DNA of 53,578 nucleotides, taken from NCBI GenBank assembly GCA_003044455.1, contig POWY01000012.1, positions 1 through 53,578 on the forward strand. Reading direction: 5' to 3'. This DNA comes from Neisseria bergeri (GTDB lineage: Bacteria > Pseudomonadota > Gammaproteobacteria > Burkholderiales > Neisseriaceae). The notes below the pieces were generated by a model. That model was not told the origin of the DNA and ran no database searches. It was given only the letters and a program-made list of their open reading frames with translations. The translations under genes were made by a program, and so were the position numbers. How positions within the stretch are numbered: the stretch's first letter is position 1; each line of letters opens with the position of its first letter. Shown here piece by piece: positions 17,851 to 27,379 of the stretch.

Positions 17851-19209
17851 ATGAAACCACTAGATTTAAACTTCATCTGCCAAGCTCTCAAGCTTCCGAT
17901 GCCGTCTGAAAACAAACCCGTGTCGCGCATCGTAACCGACAGCCGCGACATACGCGCGGGCGATGTGTTTTTCGCATTGGCGGGCGAGCGGTTTGACGCG
18001 CATGATTTTGTCGAAGACGTATTGGCTGCGGGTGCGGCGGCGGTTGTGGTTTCGCGGGAAGATTGCGCGTCTTTGAAAGGCGCTTTGAAAGTCGATGACA
18101 CGCTTGCCGAATTGCAAACACTGGCAAAGGCTTGGCGTGAAAATGTGAACCCGTTTGTGTTCGGCATTACCGGTTCGGGCGGCAAGACGACGGTGAAGGA
18201 AATGCTGGCTGCGGTATTGCGCCGCCGTTTCGGCGATGATGCCGTGTTGGCGACTATGGGTAATTTCAACAACCATATTGGGCTGCCGCTGACTTTGTTG
18301 AAATTAAACGAAAAACACCGCTATGCAGTCATCGAAATGGGCATGAACCATTTCGGCGAACTGGCGGTTTTGACGCAAATTGCCAAACCTGATGCCGCCT
18401 TGGTCAACAACGCCCTGCGCGCTCATGTCGGTTGCGGTTTCGACGGAGTGGGCGATATTGCCAAAGCGAAAAGCGAGATTTATCAAGGCTTATGTTCAGA
18501 CGGCATGGCACTGATTCCTCAAGAAGATGCCAATATGGCCGTGTTCAAAACGGCAACGCTTAATTTGAATACGCGCACTTTTGGCATCGATAGCGGCGAT
18601 GTCCATGCGGAAAATATCGTGCTGAAACCTTTGTCGTGCGAATTTGATTTGGTGTGCGGCGACGAACGCGCAGCCGTGGTGCTGCCTGTTCCCGGCCGCC
18701 ACAATGTCCACAACGCCGCCGCTGCCGCCGCGCTGGCTTTGGCTGCGGGTTTGGGTTTGAACGATGTGGCGGAAGGTTTGAAAGGTTTCAGCAATATCAA
18801 AGGCCGTCTGAACGTCAAATCCGGCATCAAAGGCGCGACCCTGATTGATGATACCTACAATGCGAATCCCGACAGTATGAAAGCCGCGATTGACGTGTTG
18901 GCGCGTATGCCTGCGCCGCGTATTTTCGTGATGGGCGATATGGGCGAACTGGGCGAGGACGAAGCAGCCGCCATGCACGCCGAAGTCGGCGCGTATGCCC
19001 GCGACCAAGGCATCGAAGCGGCTTATTTTGTCGGCGACAACAGCGTCGAAGCGGCGGAAACATTTGGTGCAGACGGTTTGTGGTTCGCCGCCAAAGACCC
19101 GTTGATTCAAGTGTTGCGCCACGATTTGCCCGAACGCGCCACCGTGTTGGTGAAAGGTTCGCGCTTTATGCAGATGGAAGAAGTGGTCGAGGCATTGGAG
19201 GATAAGTGA
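17851..19209 (+). CDS. murF: UDP-MurNAc-tripeptide:D-alanyl-D-alanine ligase MurF
   Basis: Adds D-Ala-D-Ala to the UDP-MurNAc tripeptide, completing the pentapeptide. 452 aa; P-loop GSGGKTTVKEM near residue 110, the Mur-ligase motif MGMNHFGE and the C-terminal DDTYNANPDSM. Internal DUS at 17899 and 18495. The 64-bp gap after murE holds only a degenerate DUS-like GGCGGTCTTAA...CCATCTGAA pair. The stop codon overlaps the start region of the following small gene. Confidence 0.97.
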   Translation: MKPLDLNFICQALKLPMPSENKPVSRIVTDSRDIRAGDVFFALAGERFDAHDFVEDVLAAGAAAVVVSREDCASLKGALKVDDTLAELQTLAKAWRENVNPFVFGITGSGGKTTVKEMLAAVLRRRFGDDAVLATMGNFNNHIGLPLTLLKLNEKHRYAVIEMGMNHFGELAVLTQIAKPDAALVNNALRAHVGCGFDGVGDIAKAKSEIYQGLCSDGMALIPQEDANMAVFKTATLNLNTRTFGIDSGDVHAENIVLKPLSCEFDLVCGDERAAVVLPVPGRHNVHNAAAAAALALAAGLGLNDVAEGLKGFSNIKGRLNVKSGIKGATLIDDTYNANPDSMKAAIDVLARMPAPRIFVMGDMGELGEDEAAAMHAEVGAYARDQGIEAAYFVGDNSVEAAETFGADGLWFAAKDPLIQVLRHDLPERATVLVKGSRFMQMEEVVEALEDK

Positions 19210-19211
19210 AA

Positions 19212-19388
19212 ATGAAAAGCCGACGTTTTTTTAAAGCCTTATTGCTGATTGCCGCACTGGTCGGCGCGTTTTATGCCGGAATGCGGACGCAGGCGTATCT
19301 TTATGAAGATTTATGTTTAGACTTGGGCGGCGGCAAAAATCCGGGGAGTTACCCGATTTGCGTGATTGAGAAAGTCTCTGCCCGATAA
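19212..19388 (+). CDS. Small membrane or exported protein, unknown function
   Basis: 58-aa predicted protein: basic N terminus (MKSRRFFK), one hydrophobic segment (about 9-27) reading as a signal anchor, then a short polar tail with two Cys residues (in LCLDL and PICVI), which could pair in the periplasm. ATG 19212 is preferred to GTG 19206 because GGAGG ends 10 nt before it. It is coupled to the end of murF and followed by the CREE. I do not recognise a family. Confidence 0.65.
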   Translation: MKSRRFFKALLLIAALVGAFYAGMRTQAYLYEDLCLDLGGGKNPGSYPICVIEKVSAR

Positions 19389-19453
19389 TCGCCACACGCC
19401 GTCTGAAACCTTGCCGGGCGGCAAGCCAACCTCAAACGGGCGCAAGCCCGATG

Positions 19454-19608
19454 TATAGTGGATTAACAAAAATCAGGACAAGGCGGCGAAGCCGCAGACA
19501 GTACAGATAGTACGGAACCGATTCACTTGGTGCTTGAGCACCTTAGAGAATCGTTCTCTTTGAGCTAAGGCGAGGCAACGCCGTACCGGTTTTTGTTAAT
19601 CCACTATA
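19454..19608. repeat. Correia repeat enclosed element upstream of mraY
   Basis: 155-bp CREE with the same inverted TATAGTGGATTAACAAAAA termini as the copy at 412-566, in the opposite orientation. It ends 26 bp before the mraY start codon. The right end (TTAATCCACTATAAC) supplies a TATAAC that could act as a -10, and transcripts through the element may be cut by RNase III, so it may uncouple mraY from upstream dcw genes. Confidence 0.93.
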
Positions 19609-19634
19609 ACGACAAAACAAAAAAAGGAAGCCCC

Positions 19635-20717
19635 ATGTTTTTATGGCTCGCACATTTCAGCAACTGGTTAACCGGCCTGAATATTTTTCAATACACCACA
19701 TTCCGCGCCGTCATGGCGGCGTTGACCGCCTTGGCGTTTTCCCTGATGTTCGGCCCGTGGACGATACGCAGGCTGACCGCGCTCAAATGCGGGCAGGCAG
19801 TGCGTACCGACGGCCCGCAAACCCACCTCGTCAAAAACGGCACGCCGACGATGGGCGGTTCGCTGATTTTGACCGCCATTACCGTGTCGACTTTATTGTG
19901 GGGCAACTGGGCGAACCCGTATATCTGGATTCTCTTGGGCGTACTGCTTGCCACCGGTGCGCTCGGTTTTTACGACGACTGGCGCAAAGTCGTCTATAAA
20001 GACCCCAACGGCGTGTCCGCCAAATTCAAAATGGTGTGGCAGTCAAGCGTTGCCATTATCGCCGGTTTGGCATTGTTTTACCTTGCCGCCAATTCCGCCA
20101 ACAATATTTTGATTGTCCCGTTCTTCAAACAAATCGCCCTGCCGCTGGGCGTGGTCGGCTTTTTGGTGTTGTCTTACCTGACCATCGTCGGCACATCCAA
20201 CGCCGTCAACCTCACCGACGGCTTGGACGGCCTTGCCGCCTTCCCCGTCGTCCTCGTTGCCGCCGGGCTCGCCATTTTCGCCTACGTCAGCGGACACTAC
20301 CAATTTTCCCAATACCTCCAGCTTCCCTATGTCGCCGGCGCGAACGAAGTCGCTATATTCTGCACCGCCATGTGCGGCGCGTGCCTCGGATTTTTGTGGT
20401 TCAACGCCTATCCCGCGCAAGTCTTTATGGGCGATGTCGGCGCATTAGCATTGGGCGCGGCACTCGGTACCGTCGCCGTCATCGTCCGCCAAGAGTTTGT
20501 CCTCGTCATTATGGGCGGTCTGTTCGTCGTAGAAGCCGTGTCCGTTATGCTTCAGGTCGGCTGGTATAAGAAAACCAAAAAACGCATCTTCCTGATGGCG
20601 CCGATTCATCACCACTATGAACAAAAAGGCTGGAAAGAAACCCAAGTCGTCGTCCGCTTTTGGATTATCACCATCGTCTTAGTGTTAATCGGCTTGAGTA
20701 CCCTCAAAATCCGCTGA
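19635..20717 (+). CDS. mraY: Phospho-N-acetylmuramoyl-pentapeptide transferase MraY
   Basis: Transfers phospho-MurNAc-pentapeptide to undecaprenyl phosphate to make lipid I in the inner membrane. 360 aa, about 10 transmembrane helices, with the family motifs [34 protein letters not shown] and the HHH-containing [15 protein letters not shown] 19635 follows AAAAAGGAAG and matches the family start; the upstream open frame is CREE sequence. A DUS-pair terminator follows at 20722. Confidence 0.97.
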   Translation: MFLWLAHFSNWLTGLNIFQYTTFRAVMAALTALAFSLMFGPWTIRRLTALKCGQAVRTDGPQTHLVKNGTPTMGGSLILTAITVSTLLWGNWANPYIWILLGVLLATGALGFYDDWRKVVYKDPNGVSAKFKMVWQSSVAIIAGLALFYLAANSANNILIVPFFKQIALPLGVVGFLVLSYLTIVGTSNAVNLTDGLDGLAAFPVVLVAAGLAIFAYVSGHYQFSQYLQLPYVAGANEVAIFCTAMCGACLGFLWFNAYPAQVFMGDVGALALGAALGTVAVIVRQEFVLVIMGGLFVVEAVSVMLQVGWYKKTKKRIFLMAPIHHHYEQKGWKETQVVVRFWIITIVLVLIGLSTLKIR

Positions 20718-20721
20718 ACCT

Positions 20722-20750
20722 ATGCCGTCTGAACGCCTTTCAGACGGCAT
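20722..20750 (+). terminator. Inverted DUS pair after mraY
   Basis: ATGCCGTCTGAA, 5-nt loop, TTCAGACGGCAT, 4 bp beyond the mraY stop. Likely to break transcription between mraY and the Sel1-repeat gene. Confidence 0.7.
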
Positions 20751-20836
20751 TTGAACGCGCCTGCGGCGGCAATCTGTCCCGTCCTATCGTTAACGGCAGC
20801 TGAAAAACCGCCCCTCACCGAAATAGGAGAGAAAAC

Positions 20837-21757
20837 ATGAAACAGACAGTCAAATGGCTTGCAGCCGCCCTGATTGCCTTGGGCTTGAACCAAGCGGTGT
20901 GGGCGGATGGCGTATCGGATTTTCGGGAAACGCTTCAAGCTGCGGAGCAAGGGAATGCCGATGCCCAATATAATTTGGGTAATATGTATGCACAAGGGCA
21001 AGGAGTCCGTCAAGACGATGCACAGGCAACGCAGTGGTTTCGTAAGTCTGCAGAGCAAGGGAATGCTAAAGCCCAATTTAATTTAGGTCTGATGTATGCT
21101 AACGGGCAAGGAGTCCGTCAAGACGATGCACAGGCAGCGCAGTGGTTTCGTAAGTCTGCAGAGCAAGGGAATGCTAAAGCCCAATTTAATTTGGGCTTGA
21201 TGTATGCCAACGGGCAAGGAGTCCGTCAAGACGATGCACAGGCAGTGCTGTGGTTTCGCAAGGCTGCAGAACAAGGGGTTGCCACTGCCCAATTCGGTTT
21301 GGGTGTGATGTATTACGAAGGCGAAGGCGTCCGTCAAGACTATGCACAGGCAGTACAGTGGTATCGTAGGGCTGCAGAACAAGGGTATGCCGATGCCCAA
21401 AATAATTTGGGTCTGATGTATGCTAATGGGCATGGAGTTCGTCAAGATTATGCACAGGCAGTGCAGTGGTATCGTAGGGCTGCGGAGCAAGGGAAGGCAG
21501 AAGCCCAAAATAATTTGGGTGAGATGTATTACAAAGGCGAAGGAGTTCGTCAGGATTATAAACAGGCAGTGCAGTGGTTTCGCAATGCGGCAGAACAAGG
21601 GGTTGACGAAGCCCAATTTTATTTGGGCATAATGTATTACAAAGGGCACGGCGTGCGCCAAGACCTTGCGCTCGCTCAAGAATGGCTTGGCAAAGCGTGT
21701 CAAAACGGATACCAAAAAGGCTGCGACAATTACCAACGCCTGAAGGCGGGTTATTGA
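20837..21757 (+). CDS. Exported Sel1-like repeat (SLR) protein
   Basis: 306 aa: signal peptide 1-23 (cleaved after AVWA) and seven consecutive 36-residue Sel1-like repeats (37-288), each of the form EQGxAxAQxxLGxMYxxGxGVRQDxxQAxxWFRxAA, then a short Cys-containing tail. SLRs form alpha-alpha superhelices that bind proteins or peptidoglycan-linked partners. The meningococcal homologue at this locus has, to my recollection, been linked to host-cell interaction and Fur-regulon effects. An unusual insertion inside dcw, flanked by a DUS-pair terminator before it and a single DUS after it, so probably independently expressed. Confidence 0.93.
   Translation: MKQTVKWLAAALIALGLNQAVWADGVSDFRETLQAAEQGNADAQYNLGNMYAQGQGVRQDDAQATQWFRKSAEQGNAKAQFNLGLMYANGQGVRQDDAQAAQWFRKSAEQGNAKAQFNLGLMYANGQGVRQDDAQAVLWFRKAAEQGVATAQFGLGVMYYEGEGVRQDYAQAVQWYRRAAEQGYADAQNNLGLMYANGHGVRQDYAQAVQWYRRAAEQGKAEAQNNLGEMYYKGEGVRQDYKQAVQWFRNAAEQGVDEAQFYLGIMYYKGHGVRQDLALAQEWLGKACQNGYQKGCDNYQRLKAGY
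20945..21700 (+). repeat. 108-bp tandem coding repeats (seven copies)
   Basis: DNA encoding the seven 36-residue units. Adjacent copies, especially the units starting near 21053 and 21161, are nearly identical over long stretches (GGAATGCTAAAGCCCAATTT and GGAGTCCGTCAAGACGATGC recur). The array could change copy number by recombination. Confidence 0.85.
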
Positions 21758-21846
21758 ACAGCTCGCGATGCCGTCTGAAAGCGGCTTGAGCAGGAGCGGA
21801 CATCTCCCCCCCTGCACAATATGATTTGTTTTAGGACAAAACCAAA

Positions 21847-23184
21847 ATGACGCTTGAAAACAAAAAAATCCTCGTCGCCGGACTAGGCGGCACGGGTATT
21901 TCCATGATTGCCTACCTGCGCAAAACCGGCGCGGAGGTAGCTGCTTATGATGCGGAGCTGAAAGCTGAACGCGTGTCGCAAATCGGTAAGATGTTTGACG
22001 GGCTGGTGTTTTACACGGGTCGTCTGAAAGATGCGTTGGACAACGGTTTCGATATTCTGGCGCTCAGTCCCGGCATCAGCGAGCGTCAGCCGGATATTGA
22101 GGCGTTCAAGCAAAGCGGCGGGCGCGTGTTGGGCGACATCGAATTGTTGGCGGACATTGTGAACCGCCGCGGCGACAAGGTGATTGCGATTACCGGCAGC
22201 AACGGCAAAACCACGGTAACGAGCCTGGTCGGCTATCTCTGCATCAAGTGCGGGCTGGATACCGTCATCGCGGGCAATATCGGCACGCCGGTTTTGGAGG
22301 CGGAATTGCAGCGCGAAGGCAAAAAGGCGGACGTGTGGGTGTTGGAGCTTTCCAGCTTCCAACTGGAAAACACCGAAAGCCTGCGCCCGACTGCGGCGAC
22401 GGTACTGAACATTTCCGAAGACCATCTCGACCGCTACGACGACTTGCTCGACTACGCGCATACCAAGGACAAGATTTTCCGTGGCGATGGCGTGCAGGTT
22501 TTGAATGCGGACGATGCGTTCTGCCGCGCGATGAAGCGCGCCGGGCGCGATGTGAAATGGTTTTCGTTGGAACACGAAGCCGATTTTTGGTTGGAACGCG
22601 AGACAGGCCAACTGAAACAAGGCGATGAAGATTTGATTGCCACGCAAGACATCCCGCTGCAAGGCTTACACAACGCCGCCAACGTTATGGCTGCCGTGGC
22701 TTTGTGCGAGGCCGTCGGTTTGCCGCGCGAAGCATTGCTGGAACACGTTAAAACCTTCCAAGGCCTGCCGCACCGCGTGGAAAAAATCGGCGAGAAAAAC
22801 GGCGTGGTATTCATCGACGACAGCAAAGGCACGAACGTCGGTGCGACCGCCGCCGCGATTGCCGGTTTGCAAAATCCGCTCTTCGTGATTTTGGGCGGCA
22901 TGGGCAAAGGGCAGGACTTCACGCCCCTGCGCGACGCGCTTGCCGGCAAGGCGAAAGGCGTGTTCCTGATCGGCGTCGATGCGCCGCAAATCCGCCGCGA
23001 TTTGGACGGCTGCGGTCTGAATATGACCGACTGCGCCACTTTGGAAGAAGCCGTTCAGACGGCATACTCCCAAGCCGAAGCGGGCGATATTGTGCTGCTC
23101 AGCCCCGCCTGCGCGAGCTTTGATATGTTCAAAGGCTACGCGCACCGTTCGGAAGTGTTTATCGAGGCGTTCAAGGTTTTGTGA
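21847..23184 (+). CDS. murD: UDP-MurNAc-L-alanine:D-glutamate ligase MurD
   Basis: Adds D-glutamate to UDP-MurNAc-L-Ala. 445 aa; N-terminal nucleotide-sugar domain with [10 protein letters not shown]-loop [11 protein letters not shown] (about 119-129), [12 protein letters not shown], and C-terminal GGMGKGQDF and [14 protein letters not shown] lies near its 3' end (23053) and another overlaps the stop codon (23183). Confidence 0.97.
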   Translation: MTLENKKILVAGLGGTGISMIAYLRKTGAEVAAYDAELKAERVSQIGKMFDGLVFYTGRLKDALDNGFDILALSPGISERQPDIEAFKQSGGRVLGDIELLADIVNRRGDKVIAITGSNGKTTVTSLVGYLCIKCGLDTVIAGNIGTPVLEAELQREGKKADVWVLELSSFQLENTESLRPTAATVLNISEDHLDRYDDLLDYAHTKDKIFRGDGVQVLNADDAFCRAMKRAGRDVKWFSLEHEADFWLERETGQLKQGDEDLIATQDIPLQGLHNAANVMAAVALCEAVGLPREALLEHVKTFQGLPHRVEKIGEKNGVVFIDDSKGTNVGATAAAIAGLQNPLFVILGGMGKGQDFTPLRDALAGKAKGVFLIGVDAPQIRRDLDGCGLNMTDCATLEEAVQTAYSQAEAGDIVLLSPACASFDMFKGYAHRSEVFIEAFKVL

Positions 23185-23336
23185 TGCCGTCTGAAACGCA
23201 AACGCCGTCATTGTTGGGCGGGAAGGAAAGATTTAGAATATTAATTGGGGATGTATCGCATGTTCGGACGGCATTATCTGCCGTCTGAAATTTTTGCCCT
23301 TCGCGGCAGATGCAAACAGAATGACAGGTGGTTTTT

Positions 23337-24632
23337 TTGAAGATTTCGGACATATTGGTAAAGGTGGGGAGCGGTATCCACACTCTGCTGCTCGACAGGC
23401 AGATTGTGCGCGACGGCAGGAAATTCGACACGCCGCTTTTGTGGATGTTGGTGTTGATGACGGTATTCAGCCTGCTGATGATTTATTCGGCTTCGGTGGA
23501 TTCGGCGGTACGCGAAGGCGGCAGCCAATTCGGCTATGTCGGCAAACAGGCGGCGTATGTAGCAGGCAGTGCGTTCTTATGCGGTTGCTTTAGCCTTTTG
23601 AAGATGAAAACGTGGCGGTGGCTGGTGCCGTGGATATTCGCCAGTTCGGTTATGTTGTTGGTTGCTGTACTGCTTGTCGGCAATGAAGTCAATGGTGCGA
23701 AACGTTGGATTCCCTTGGTGATAGTCAATTTCCAACCGACCGAGTTATTTAAGTTGGCGGTCATCTTGTATCTGGCCAGCCTGTTTACCCGCCGTGAAGA
23801 AGTGTTGCGCAGTATGGAGCACCTCGGCTGGCGGTCGATTTGGCGGGGGACGGCCAATCTGGCTATGTCTTTCACCAATCCTCAGGCGCGCCGCGAAACC
23901 AAAGAAATGTATAACCGCTTCCGGTCGATTATCCTGCCTATCATGCTGGTGGCCTTCGGCTTGACGCTGGTGATGTTCCAGCCGGATTTCGGTTCGTTTG
24001 TCGTGATTACCGTCATTACTGTCGGGTTGCTGTTCCTTGCGGGTTTGCCGTGGAAATATTTTTTCATTCTGGTAGGCAGTGTTTTGAGCGGGATGGTGCT
24101 GATGATTGCCGCCGCCCCTTACCGTATGCAAAGGGTGCTGACCTTTCTCGACCCTTGGCAGGACAAACAGAACACAGGCTATCAGCTTACCCAGTCGCTG
24201 ATGGCGATCGGGCGAGGCGACTGGTTCGGTATGGGTTTGGGGGCAAGTTTGAGCAAACGCGGGTTTCTGCCGGAAGCGCATACCGATTTTATTTTCGCCA
24301 TTATTGCCGAAGAATTTGGTTTCTTCGGTATGTGTGTGCTGGTGTTCTGTTATGGTTGGCTGGTCATACGCGCGTTTTCCATTGGTAAACAGGCGCGTGA
24401 TTTGGGGTTGACCTTCAATGCCTATATCGCTTCGGGTATCGGTATTTGGATCGGTATCCAAAGTTTCTTCAATATCGGCGTGAATATCGGCGCGTTGCCG
24501 ACCAAAGGTCTGACGCTGCCGCTGATTTCTTACGGCGGTTCGGCAGTGGGGGTAATGTTTTTCAGTATTATGCTGCTGTTGCGCATCGATTATGAAAACC
24601 GCCGGAAAATGCGCGGTTACCAAGAGGAGTAA
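23337..24632 (+). CDS. ftsW: Septal peptidoglycan glycosyltransferase FtsW
   Basis: SEDS-family lipid II polymerase working with PBP2 at the septum. 431 aa from TTG 23337, about 10 transmembrane helices. Motifs: GNEVNGAKRWIPL, TGYQLTQSLMAIGRGDWFGMGLG, LPEAHTDFIFA and LPTKGLTLPLISYGGSA. TTG is preferred because AGGTGG lies 6 nt upstream; GTG 23328 overlaps that ribosome site and would add three residues. Four bases separate it from murG. Confidence 0.95.
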   Translation: MKISDILVKVGSGIHTLLLDRQIVRDGRKFDTPLLWMLVLMTVFSLLMIYSASVDSAVREGGSQFGYVGKQAAYVAGSAFLCGCFSLLKMKTWRWLVPWIFASSVMLLVAVLLVGNEVNGAKRWIPLVIVNFQPTELFKLAVILYLASLFTRREEVLRSMEHLGWRSIWRGTANLAMSFTNPQARRETKEMYNRFRSIILPIMLVAFGLTLVMFQPDFGSFVVITVITVGLLFLAGLPWKYFFILVGSVLSGMVLMIAAAPYRMQRVLTFLDPWQDKQNTGYQLTQSLMAIGRGDWFGMGLGASLSKRGFLPEAHTDFIFAIIAEEFGFFGMCVLVFCYGWLVIRAFSIGKQARDLGLTFNAYIASGIGIWIGIQSFFNIGVNIGALPTKGLTLPLISYGGSAVGVMFFSIMLLLRIDYENRRKMRGYQEE

Positions 24633-24635
24633 ATC

Positions 24636-25703
24636 ATGGGCGGTAAAACCTTCATGCTGATGGCGGGCGGTACCGGTGGTCATATTTTCCCTGCGCTGGC
24701 GGTGGCGGATTCGTTGCGCGCGCGCGGCCATCATGTGATTTGGCTGGGCAGTAAGGATTCGATGGAAGAGCGTATCGTGCCGCAATACGATATTCCGCTT
24801 GAAACGCTGGCGATTAAGGGCGTACGCGGCAACGGCATCAAACGCAAGCTAATGCTGCCGTTTACTTTGTATCAAACCGTCCGCGAGGCGCAGCGGATTA
24901 TCCGCAAACACCGTGTCGAGTGCGTCATCGGCTTCGGTGGCTTCGTTACCTTCCCCGGCGGTTTGGCGGCGAAGCTCTTGGGCGTGCCGATTGTGATTCA
25001 CGAGCAAAACGCCGTAGCTGGTTTGTCCAACCGCCACTTGTCGCGCTGGGCAAAGCGGGTGTTGTACGCTTTTCCGAAAGCGTTCAGCCACGAAGGCGGT
25101 TTGGTCGGTAACCCCGTCCGCGCCGATATTAGCAACCTGCCCGTGCCTGCCGAACGCTTCCAAGGGCGTGAAGGCCGTCTGAAAATTTTGGTGGTCGGCG
25201 GCAGTTTGGGTGCAGACGTTTTGAACAAAACCGTACCGCAGGCATTGGCTTTGCTGCCCGACAATGCGCGTCCGCAGATGTACCACCAATCGGGACGGGG
25301 CAAGCTGGGCAGCTTGCAGGCGGATTACGACGCGCTGGGCGTGAAGGCCGAATGCGTGGAATTTATTACCGATATGGTATCCGCCTACCGCGATGCCGAT
25401 TTGGTGATTTGCCGTGCCGGCGCGCTGACGATTGCCGAGTTAACTGCGGCAGGGTTGGGCGCGTTGTTAGTGCCGTATCCTCACGCCGTTGATGACCATC
25501 AAACCGCCAACGCGCGTTTTATGGTGCAGGCGGAGGCGGGATTGCTGTTGCCGCAAACCCAATTGACAGCGGAAAAACTCGCCGAAATCCTCGGCAGCCT
25601 GAACCGCGAAAAATGCCTCAAATGGGCAGAAAACGCCCGTACATTGGCACTGCCGCACAGCGCGGACGACGTTGCCGAAGCCGCGATTGCGTGTGCGGCG
25701 TAA
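24636..25703 (+). CDS. murG: UDP-GlcNAc:lipid I N-acetylglucosaminyltransferase MurG
   Basis: Peripheral GT-B enzyme converting lipid I to lipid II on the inner membrane face. 355 aa; glycine-rich loop AGGTGGHIFPAL (about 9-20), IHEQNAVAGLSNR (near 122), second G loop GGSLGADV (near 185) and CRAGALTIAEL (near 258) for UDP-GlcNAc binding. Starts 4 bp after ftsW, so tightly co-transcribed. Confidence 0.97.
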   Translation: MGGKTFMLMAGGTGGHIFPALAVADSLRARGHHVIWLGSKDSMEERIVPQYDIPLETLAIKGVRGNGIKRKLMLPFTLYQTVREAQRIIRKHRVECVIGFGGFVTFPGGLAAKLLGVPIVIHEQNAVAGLSNRHLSRWAKRVLYAFPKAFSHEGGLVGNPVRADISNLPVPAERFQGREGRLKILVVGGSLGADVLNKTVPQALALLPDNARPQMYHQSGRGKLGSLQADYDALGVKAECVEFITDMVSAYRDADLVICRAGALTIAELTAAGLGALLVPYPHAVDDHQTANARFMVQAEAGLLLPQTQLTAEKLAEILGSLNREKCLKWAENARTLALPHSADDVAEAAIACAA

Positions 25704-25714
25704 ACTGCCGAACC

Positions 25715-25744
25715 ATGCCGTCTGAAAAGCCGTTCAGACGGCAT
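25715..25744 (+). terminator. Inverted DUS pair after murG
   Basis: ATGCCGTCTGAA, 6-nt loop, TTCAGACGGCAT, 12 bp after the murG stop. Possible terminator within the cluster; murC follows after a further 113 bp. Confidence 0.65.
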
Positions 25745-25857
25745 GGATGTTTTTTATTTCAATCCGCTATATATTTGTCAGAAAACTATGGCGCGCAAAC
25801 GGTCAGCCCTTTAAAATAACGCCTTTACGCATCGAAAATCCACCGGAACGCAACGTT

Positions 25858-27267
25858 ATGATGAAAAATCGAGTAAGCAACATCCATTTTGTCGGTATCG
25901 GCGGAGCCGGTATGAGCGGCATCGCCGAAGTCTTGCACAATTTGGGCTTTAAAGTTTCCGGTTCGGATCAGGCGCGAAATGCTGCTACCGAGCATTTGAG
26001 CAGCCTGGGCATTCAAGTTTATCCCGGCCATACCGCAGAACACGTTAACGGTGCGGATGTCGTCGTTACCTCTACCGCCGTCAAAAAAGAAAATCCCGAA
26101 GTCGTTGCTGCGTTGGAGCAGCAAATTCCCGTTATTCCGCGCGCCCTGATGTTGGCGGAGCTGATGCGCTTCCGCGACGGCATCGCCATTGCCGGCACGC
26201 ACGGCAAAACCACGACCACCAGCCTGACCGCCTCCATCCTCGGTGCGGCAGGACTCGACCCCACTTTCGTTATCGGCGGCAAACTCAACGCCGCAGGTAC
26301 TAATGCCCGCTTGGGCAAAGGCGAATACATCGTTGCCGAAGCCGACGAATCCGATGCCTCTTTCCTGCATCTGACCCCGATTATGTCCGTCGTGACCAAT
26401 ATCGATGAAGACCATATGGATACCTACGGGCACAGCGTCGAAAAACTGCATCAGGCGTTTGTTGATTTTATCCACCGTATGCCCTTCTACGGCAAAGCTT
26501 TTTTGTGTATTGACAGCGAACACGTCCGCGCGATTTTGCCCAAAGTGAGCAAACCTTATGCTACTTACGGTTTGGACGATACCGCCGACATCTACGCCAC
26601 CGACATCGAAAACGTCGGCGCGCAAATGAAATTTACCGTCCATGTTCAAATGAAAGGACATGAGCAGGGGTCGTTTGAAGTCGTGCTGAATATGCCCGGC
26701 AGACACAACGTGCTGAACGCATTGGCAGCCATCGGCGTGGCGCTGGAAGTTGGCGCATCGGTTGAAGCGATCCAAAAAGGGCTGCTTGACTTTGAGGGTG
26801 TCGGCCGCCGCTTCCAAAAATACGGCGACATCAAGTTGCCAAACGGCGGGACCGCGCTCTTGGTGGACGACTACGGACACCACCCCGTCGAAATGGCGGC
26901 AACCCTCGCCGCCGCACGCGGCGCGTATCCCGACAAACGCCTGGTGCTCGCCTTCCAACCGCACCGCTATACCCGCACGCGCGATTTGTTTGAAGACTTT
27001 ACCAAAGTCCTCAATACCGTTGATGCGCTGGTGTTGACCGAAGTCTATGCCGCCGGTGAAGAGCCGATTGCCGCAGCCGATTCCCGCGCCTTGGCACGCG
27101 CCATCCGCGTATTGGGCAAACTTGAACCGATTTACTGTGAAAACGTTGCCGACCTGCCCGAAATGCTGTTGAACGTTTTGCAGGACGGCGACATCGTATT
27201 GAACATGGGTGCAGGCAGCATCAACCGCGTCCCCTCCGCGCTGCTGGAGTTGTCGAAACAGATTTGA
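25858..27267 (+). CDS. murC: UDP-N-acetylmuramate:L-alanine ligase MurC
   Basis: First amino-acid ligase of peptidoglycan precursor synthesis. 469 aa; NFVGIGG-type nucleotide loop ([12 protein letters not shown] near 10), P-loop [11 protein letters not shown] (near 118), EADESDASF, and DDYGHHPVE in the C-terminal half. ATG 25858 (or the adjacent 25861) is chosen over the longer open frame from 25747 because GGAA precedes it and homology starts here. Confidence 0.97.
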   Translation: MMKNRVSNIHFVGIGGAGMSGIAEVLHNLGFKVSGSDQARNAATEHLSSLGIQVYPGHTAEHVNGADVVVTSTAVKKENPEVVAALEQQIPVIPRALMLAELMRFRDGIAIAGTHGKTTTTSLTASILGAAGLDPTFVIGGKLNAAGTNARLGKGEYIVAEADESDASFLHLTPIMSVVTNIDEDHMDTYGHSVEKLHQAFVDFIHRMPFYGKAFLCIDSEHVRAILPKVSKPYATYGLDDTADIYATDIENVGAQMKFTVHVQMKGHEQGSFEVVLNMPGRHNVLNALAAIGVALEVGASVEAIQKGLLDFEGVGRRFQKYGDIKLPNGGTALLVDDYGHHPVEMAATLAAARGAYPDKRLVLAFQPHRYTRTRDLFEDFTKVLNTVDALVLTEVYAAGEEPIAAADSRALARAIRVLGKLEPIYCENVADLPEMLLNVLQDGDIVLNMGAGSINRVPSALLELSKQI

Positions 27268-27301
27268 GGCACACCCGCCTGACAGACGGAACATCATATA
27301 A

Positions 27302-27339
27302 AGGTCGTCTGAAACCGCAAATCAGGTTTCAGACGACCT
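27302..27339 (+). terminator. Variant-dialect DUS inverted pair between murC and ddlB
   Basis: AGGTCGTCTGAAACC, an 8-nt loop, GGTTTCAGACGACCT: a 15-bp stem built from the AGGTCGTCTGAA uptake dialect rather than ATGCCGTCTGAA. Probable terminator or attenuator; the dialect suggests import from a commensal Neisseria. Confidence 0.7.
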
Positions 27340-27379
27340 CTGACAACAAGCATAAAGCAATCAGGAAAGAACAAAAACA

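Noticed and set aside
25825-27297. 490-codon minus-strand frame opposite murC
   Set aside because: Antisense shadow; MurC catalytic motifs are on the plus strand.
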